In this document: positions 63,503 through 64,000 of the stretch, piece after piece
How the letters are laid out: each line of letters begins with the position of its first letter
Numbering within the stretch: the stretch's first letter is position 1
Origin: Nautilus pompilius
Taxonomy: Eukaryota > Mollusca > Cephalopoda > Nautilida > Nautilidae
Length of the DNA stretch: 64,000 bases
Direction: 5' to 3'
Assembly: GCA_018389105.1 (NCBI GenBank)
Contig: JACATO010000306.1
Location: 2,586,001-2,650,000 of the forward strand
Notes under the pieces: model-generated
Database searches by the model: none
Seen by the model: the letters and a program-made list of their open reading frames with translations, nothing else
What the model was told of the DNA's origin: nothing
Program-made: the position numbers and the translations under genes

Positions 63503-64000
63503 CTGCAATCCAAACAAGTTTGGTTATGTTTTAACATCATGTTTAGTAAAACCAAATTGATATAGCTTTATAATTTTTAAAAAAAATGGATTTTAATCTT
63601 TTTTGGAGGAGACCTTCATAAGTTGAAGAAAATTGAGTTTCGTCTTATTGTCAGTGACATGGTAGCTAGTTTTTTTTTTAAATATGCAAGCTCTCCTGGA
63701 TACTTGATGTAAAGGGAATTTCAAAACAAGCACACGATTGCATCCATGTTCTTTCTAGTGATGCGTTCTTATTTAGCCTTCGACATGGCTTGTGGAGGGA
63801 ACATGTGACCAGTCCAGAAACAAGCGCATCAGGTTGCAATGAGTGTGGGAGCCAAAATTCTAGGATCTCAGTGTCAGACCATACACAGGTACAATTGGAG
63901 ATAACAATTTTAATGAACAACAATGTTTGTCCACATGAAATATTGACCAATATCTTCAAGACCAAACCATTACCTGTATGATATGGCTAACCTGTTCTGA

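Noticed and set aside
63992..64000. TCAGAACAG|GTTAGC at the right edge as the end of the preceding TPH exon
   Set aside because: Only nine bases are visible. It would read SEQ, while the family usually has an E-L-K/Q ending there. Not enough to support.
1..64000. Search for a novel gene system, operon or defence island
   Set aside because: The window is ordinary animal chromosomal DNA with four conserved genes and decayed transposons; nothing suggests clustered genes acting as a new system.

Overview
This looks like metazoan nuclear DNA: AT-rich, dense in microsatellites, with spliced genes (GT-AG introns of several hundred bases to 6.4 kb) and many decayed transposons. A TTAGGG-type tract, CR1-like, Tc1, MULE, hAT and pogo/Tigger relics, and the gene set fit a lophotrochozoan. 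A mollusc, perhaps a cephalopod, is my guess from overall character only; no single feature proves it.

Four conserved genes can be built exon by exon with consistent splice phases. (1) 7452-24459, minus: ZMPSTE24, the CAAX/prelamin zinc metalloprotease, complete in 10 exons (451 aa). (2) 29967-35177, minus: COQ3, the mitochondrial ubiquinone O-methyltransferase, 5 exons (359 aa). (3) 36997-59249, plus: PNISR, a nuclear-speckle SR-like protein, 12 coding exons (736 aa), with a 6.4-kb intron. (4) 62040-63502, minus: the last two exons of a tryptophan hydroxylase (TPH) that runs off the right edge. COQ3 and PNISR are head to head across a GC-rich region and probably share a bidirectional promoter; the two are also neighbours in vertebrates, so this looks like ancient microsynteny.

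Much of the rest is old transposon: hAT/DUF4371 relics at about 1.3-3.2 kb and 20.5-22.5 kb, a MULE relic at about 5.5-6.2 kb, Tc1/mariner relics at 10.4, 27.75-28.9 and 54.6-56.2 kb (the last with both inverted repeats and a TA duplication), a CR1-like reverse transcriptase relic at 30.2-30.9 kb, a pogo/Tigger relic at 37.6-38.3 kb and a tRNA-derived SINE-like element at 9.6-9.8 kb. One coding-like segment at 9.2-9.6 kb inside a ZMPSTE24 intron is not recognised.

The genes do not form an operon or pathway: they are separate housekeeping genes (membrane protease, ubiquinone synthesis, RNA processing) plus a neurotransmitter-synthesis gene. I found no CRISPR, rRNA, convincing tRNA gene or prokaryote-type system, and no clear sign of a new biological system.
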